A stretch of DNA of 6,306 bases. Source: JBFKPQ01 sp041628225 (GTDB taxonomy: Bacteria; Actinomycetota; Acidimicrobiia; Spongiisociales; JAENVV01). Location of the stretch: NCBI GenBank assembly GCA_041628225.1, contig JBFKPQ010000140.1, positions 1 through 6,306 on the forward strand. The letters run 5' to 3'. A model generated the notes under the pieces. It worked only from the letters and a program-made list of their open reading frames with translations. It made no database searches and was not told where the DNA came from. A program made the position numbers and the translations under genes. How positions within the stretch are numbered: the stretch's first letter is position 1; every line of letters begins with the position of its first letter. Positions 4,664-6,306 of this stretch are shown piece by piece.

Positions 4664-5862
4664 TCGAACTCCGGCCGCACGACCTCGCCCACGGCGGCGA
4701 AGCGGTGGCACGAGCCGACGGCAAGACCTGGTTCGTCGCCGATGCGATGCCAGGGGATGTACTCCTCGCCGAGGTCCAACAGGACAAGGGTTCGTGGGGT
4801 CGAGCCCGGCTCATCGAACTCATCGAGCCGGCCGGGAGCCGCGTCGACCCGCCGTGCCCGCACTTTTCGTCCTGTGGCGGCTGCCAGTGGCAGTTCATTC
4901 CTGGCGACGAGCAGCGTGCCGCCAAGCAACGCACCGTCGTTTCACAGTTGGCCCACTTGGGTGGCATCGAAACCGAGGTGGCGCCGACCGACGCCGTCGG
5001 TCCAGACTATGCGTACCGGAACCGCATGGATTTCCGCATCGCCGACGGCCGTCCGGCGCTGTATCGCCGCCGGTCGCGGGAACTGGAGCCGCTCACTCGA
5101 TGCCATCTCGTCGTTCCTCCGCTCGCCGCTCTGTTCGGGCGCCTGGGCGACCTCGACGGACTCACCTCGTTGACCTTGCGAGCGGGCGTCGCCACCGGCG
5201 ACCTCCTGGCGGTGGTCACGGGGCGCCTCCCGCCGAGCGCCTCTGAGTGGGGCGTGCCGGTGGCTCGTGTGCGACGCGGCATCCCGACGGTAGAGATGGA
5301 TCAGGCCCACCTGACCGAGACGGTGGCGGGGTTTCGATTCCACATCACCGCCAACGCCTTCTTTCAGAACAACACGGCCGGCGCGGAGCGGCTGGTCGAG
5401 CTGGTCACCGCCGCGCTCGCTCCGCAACCCGATGATGTTCTCCTCGACGCCTATGCGGGTGGTGGCCTGTTCTCGGTGGCCATGGGGCGTCACGTCTCCC
5501 GGATCATCGCCGTGGAGACCTCACCACTGGGTCTCGCCGACCTGGCGACGAACCTGGAGGCCGCGGACGGTCCTGCTGCCGACATCCTCCCGCATCCCGT
5601 CGAAGCGGTCGGCGAAGAGATCGGGACCGTCGATCTCGCCGTCTGCGACCCGCCGCGTCAGGGTCTCGGTGCCGCGGGCGTGGACTCCCTGGTGGCCGGG
5701 GAACCGAGAACGATCGCCTACGTCTCATGTGACCCTGCGTCCTTCGCGCGCGATGCGCAACTTCTGGCCGGACTCGGATACCGGCTCGAACACGTCACCC
5801 CCGTCGATCTCTTCCCGCAGACGCACCACATCGAGTTGGTCGGTCGGTTCACCATGACGTGA
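4660..5862 (+). CDS. TrmA/RlmD-family Fe-S RNA (uracil-5)-methyltransferase
   Basis: 400 residues, GTG start overlapping the DUF2017 stop (GTGA). Uses S-adenosylmethionine to make 5-methyluridine in rRNA or tRNA. An N-terminal TRAM-like RNA-binding barrel (about 1-55) is followed by four cysteines placed as in the [4Fe-4S] site of RlmD: C66, C72, C75 (CPHFSSCGGC) and C148. The methyltransferase domain has FFQNN (234-238), motif I LLDAYAGGGLFS (261-272), acidic E286, DPPRQGL (330-336), the catalytic nucleophile C357 in SCDP and the general base E392 in HIELVGRF. All catalytic residues are therefore present. The usual cysteine or glycine pattern of motif I (YCGVG) is AYAGGG here. Target (23S rRNA U747/U1939-type positions or tRNA U54) cannot be told from sequence. 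The frame is open upstream inside DUF2017, but that part is arginine-rich shadow sequence. Probably co-translated with clpS and DUF2017. Confidence 0.92.
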   Translation: MIELRPHDLAHGGEAVARADGKTWFVADAMPGDVLLAEVQQDKGSWGRARLIELIEPAGSRVDPPCPHFSSCGGCQWQFIPGDEQRAAKQRTVVSQLAHLGGIETEVAPTDAVGPDYAYRNRMDFRIADGRPALYRRRSRELEPLTRCHLVVPPLAALFGRLGDLDGLTSLTLRAGVATGDLLAVVTGRLPPSASEWGVPVARVRRGIPTVEMDQAHLTETVAGFRFHITANAFFQNNTAGAERLVELVTAALAPQPDDVLLDAYAGGGLFSVAMGRHVSRIIAVETSPLGLADLATNLEAADGPAADILPHPVEAVGEEIGTVDLAVCDPPRQGLGAAGVDSLVAGEPRTIAYVSCDPASFARDAQLLAGLGYRLEHVTPVDLFPQTHHIELVGRFTMT

Positions 5863-5863
5863 T

Positions 5864-5894
5864 GGCCCCCGGGCGAGCAGCTCACCCGGGGGCC
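5864..5894. terminator. Hairpin between convergent genes, probable bidirectional terminator
   Basis: GGCCCCCGGG (5864-5873) pairs perfectly with CCCGGGGGCC (5885-5894); after one C/A mismatch the loop region continues with GAG/CTC pairing. It begins 2 nt after the methyltransferase stop and lies 53 bp past the stop of the converging transporter gene. There is no T-run on either side, so it may be a strong pause or RNA 3'-end protecting hairpin, as is common in high-GC actinobacteria. A weaker inverted pair, CCGGGT (5900-5905) and ACCCGG (5916-5921), follows. Confidence 0.7.
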
Positions 5895-5946
5895 GTGGAC
5901 CGGGTCTCGGACGGAACCCGGATCGTGTCCGCGTGGCCGCGGAACC

Positions 5947-6306
5947 TCAGTCGGCCGCCTTCGTGGCGAATGACGTCAGACCATTGAGGTTCTGGATGCC
6001 GTCCACCACCTCGGTGAACGGGAACCGGATCGACGAGCTGTAGGCCTCGAGGATCGGCGTCGTGAAGAGCACCACGTAGGGTTGTTCCACCGCCAGGATG
6101 GCGTCCATCTCCGCGATCAGGGACCGCGCCTCGTTGACGTCGGAGGTGGTCTTGAGCTGAGCCGCCAGCGCATCGAGATCGGGGTTCGAGTAACCCGGCG
6201 TGTTGAGACCACCGAGAGCCGCGTCGGCGCTCGTCTCGAAGAAGTCCGCAACGTGGTCCGGGTACGGGGTCAGCGTCCAACCCAGGATGTACATGTCGAA
6301 GTCCGG
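5947..6306 (-). CDS. ABC transporter substrate-binding protein, family 5 (C-terminal part; 5' end outside window)
   Basis: The last 119 residues of a solute-binding protein of the peptide/nickel/opine type (SBP_bac_5), which would sit outside the membrane and deliver ligand to an ABC permease. The visible part opens with FDMYILGWTLTPYPDHVADFF, the conserved late-domain motif of this family (aromatic-D-x-Y-x-x-G-W ... P-D), then NTPGYSNPDLDALAAQL (typical YSNPEVDALL), an EARSLIAEMDAILAVEQPYVVLFTTPILEAYSS segment and a normal C-terminus (the family's final helix region). An ATG at 6294 is internal: the same frame continues to base 6306 with PDFD, so the real start is beyond the window. The signal peptide/lipobox and the permease genes cannot be seen. 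The ligand cannot be predicted from this part. Confidence 0.9.
   Translation of the reverse strand, partial: PDFDMYILGWTLTPYPDHVADFFETSADAALGGLNTPGYSNPDLDALAAQLKTTSDVNEARSLIAEMDAILAVEQPYVVLFTTPILEAYSSSIRFPFTEVVDGIQNLNGLTSFATKAAD

Noticed and set aside
4314..5246. Plus-strand open frame over DUF2017 and the methyltransferase
   Set aside because: Extreme R/P/S content and overlap with two supported genes mark it as a shadow frame.
5947..6294. A complete small gene starting at ATG 6294
   Set aside because: The frame continues to the window edge and the sequence is the C-terminal part of a family 5 substrate-binding protein.

Overview
This GC-rich window reads like actinobacterial chromosome. 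The support is the base composition, the frequent GTG starts, promoters of TANNNT type lying directly against ATG codons, and a clpS gene followed by a DUF2017 gene. I suspect an Acidimicrobiia-like or other deep-branching high-GC actinobacterium, but that is inference; no rRNA or other phylogenetic marker is present. Coding density is very high. Nine protein genes fill the window, two of them cut by its edges. There is no tRNA, rRNA, CRISPR array, insertion sequence or phage gene.

Layout. (1) 1-1419, minus: GH13 alpha-glucan hydrolase of the neopullulanase/cyclomaltodextrinase type, cut near its C-terminus by the window start. (2) 1464-2270, plus: pheA, prephenate dehydratase with an ACT domain, divergent from the amylase across only 44 bp. 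(3) 2271-3580, minus: a two-gene unit with a 100-residue protein of unknown function followed by a CpaE/TadZ-like ParA-superfamily ATPase whose P-loop lacks the canonical lysines. The ATPase gene ends exactly where pheA ends. (4) 3581-3715: an AT-rich divergent intergenic region with a good sigma-70 type promoter for the minus unit and an inverted repeat spanning it. (5) 3716-5862, plus: a small excisionase/BldC-type HTH protein, clpS, a DUF2017 protein and a TrmA/RlmD-family RNA (uracil-5)-methyltransferase; the last three are tightly packed with 4-bp GTGA overlaps. (6) 5863-5946: a strong hairpin between convergent genes. (7) 5947-6306, minus: C-terminal end of a family 5 (peptide/nickel type) ABC transporter substrate-binding protein.

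How they relate. clpS, DUF2017 and the methyltransferase are probably one transcription unit joining N-degron delivery to Clp protease with rRNA or tRNA modification. The HTH gene immediately upstream may be co-transcribed or may regulate the divergent small-protein/ATPase pair. The amylase, pheA and the transporter protein are metabolic genes with no evident link to one another. The least ordinary parts are the 100-residue protein plus lysine-less ATPase pair, its control region, and the repeated leaderless promoter arrangement (TANNNT 7-8 nt before ATG) seen at three plus-strand genes. I found no clear evidence of a wholly new system.
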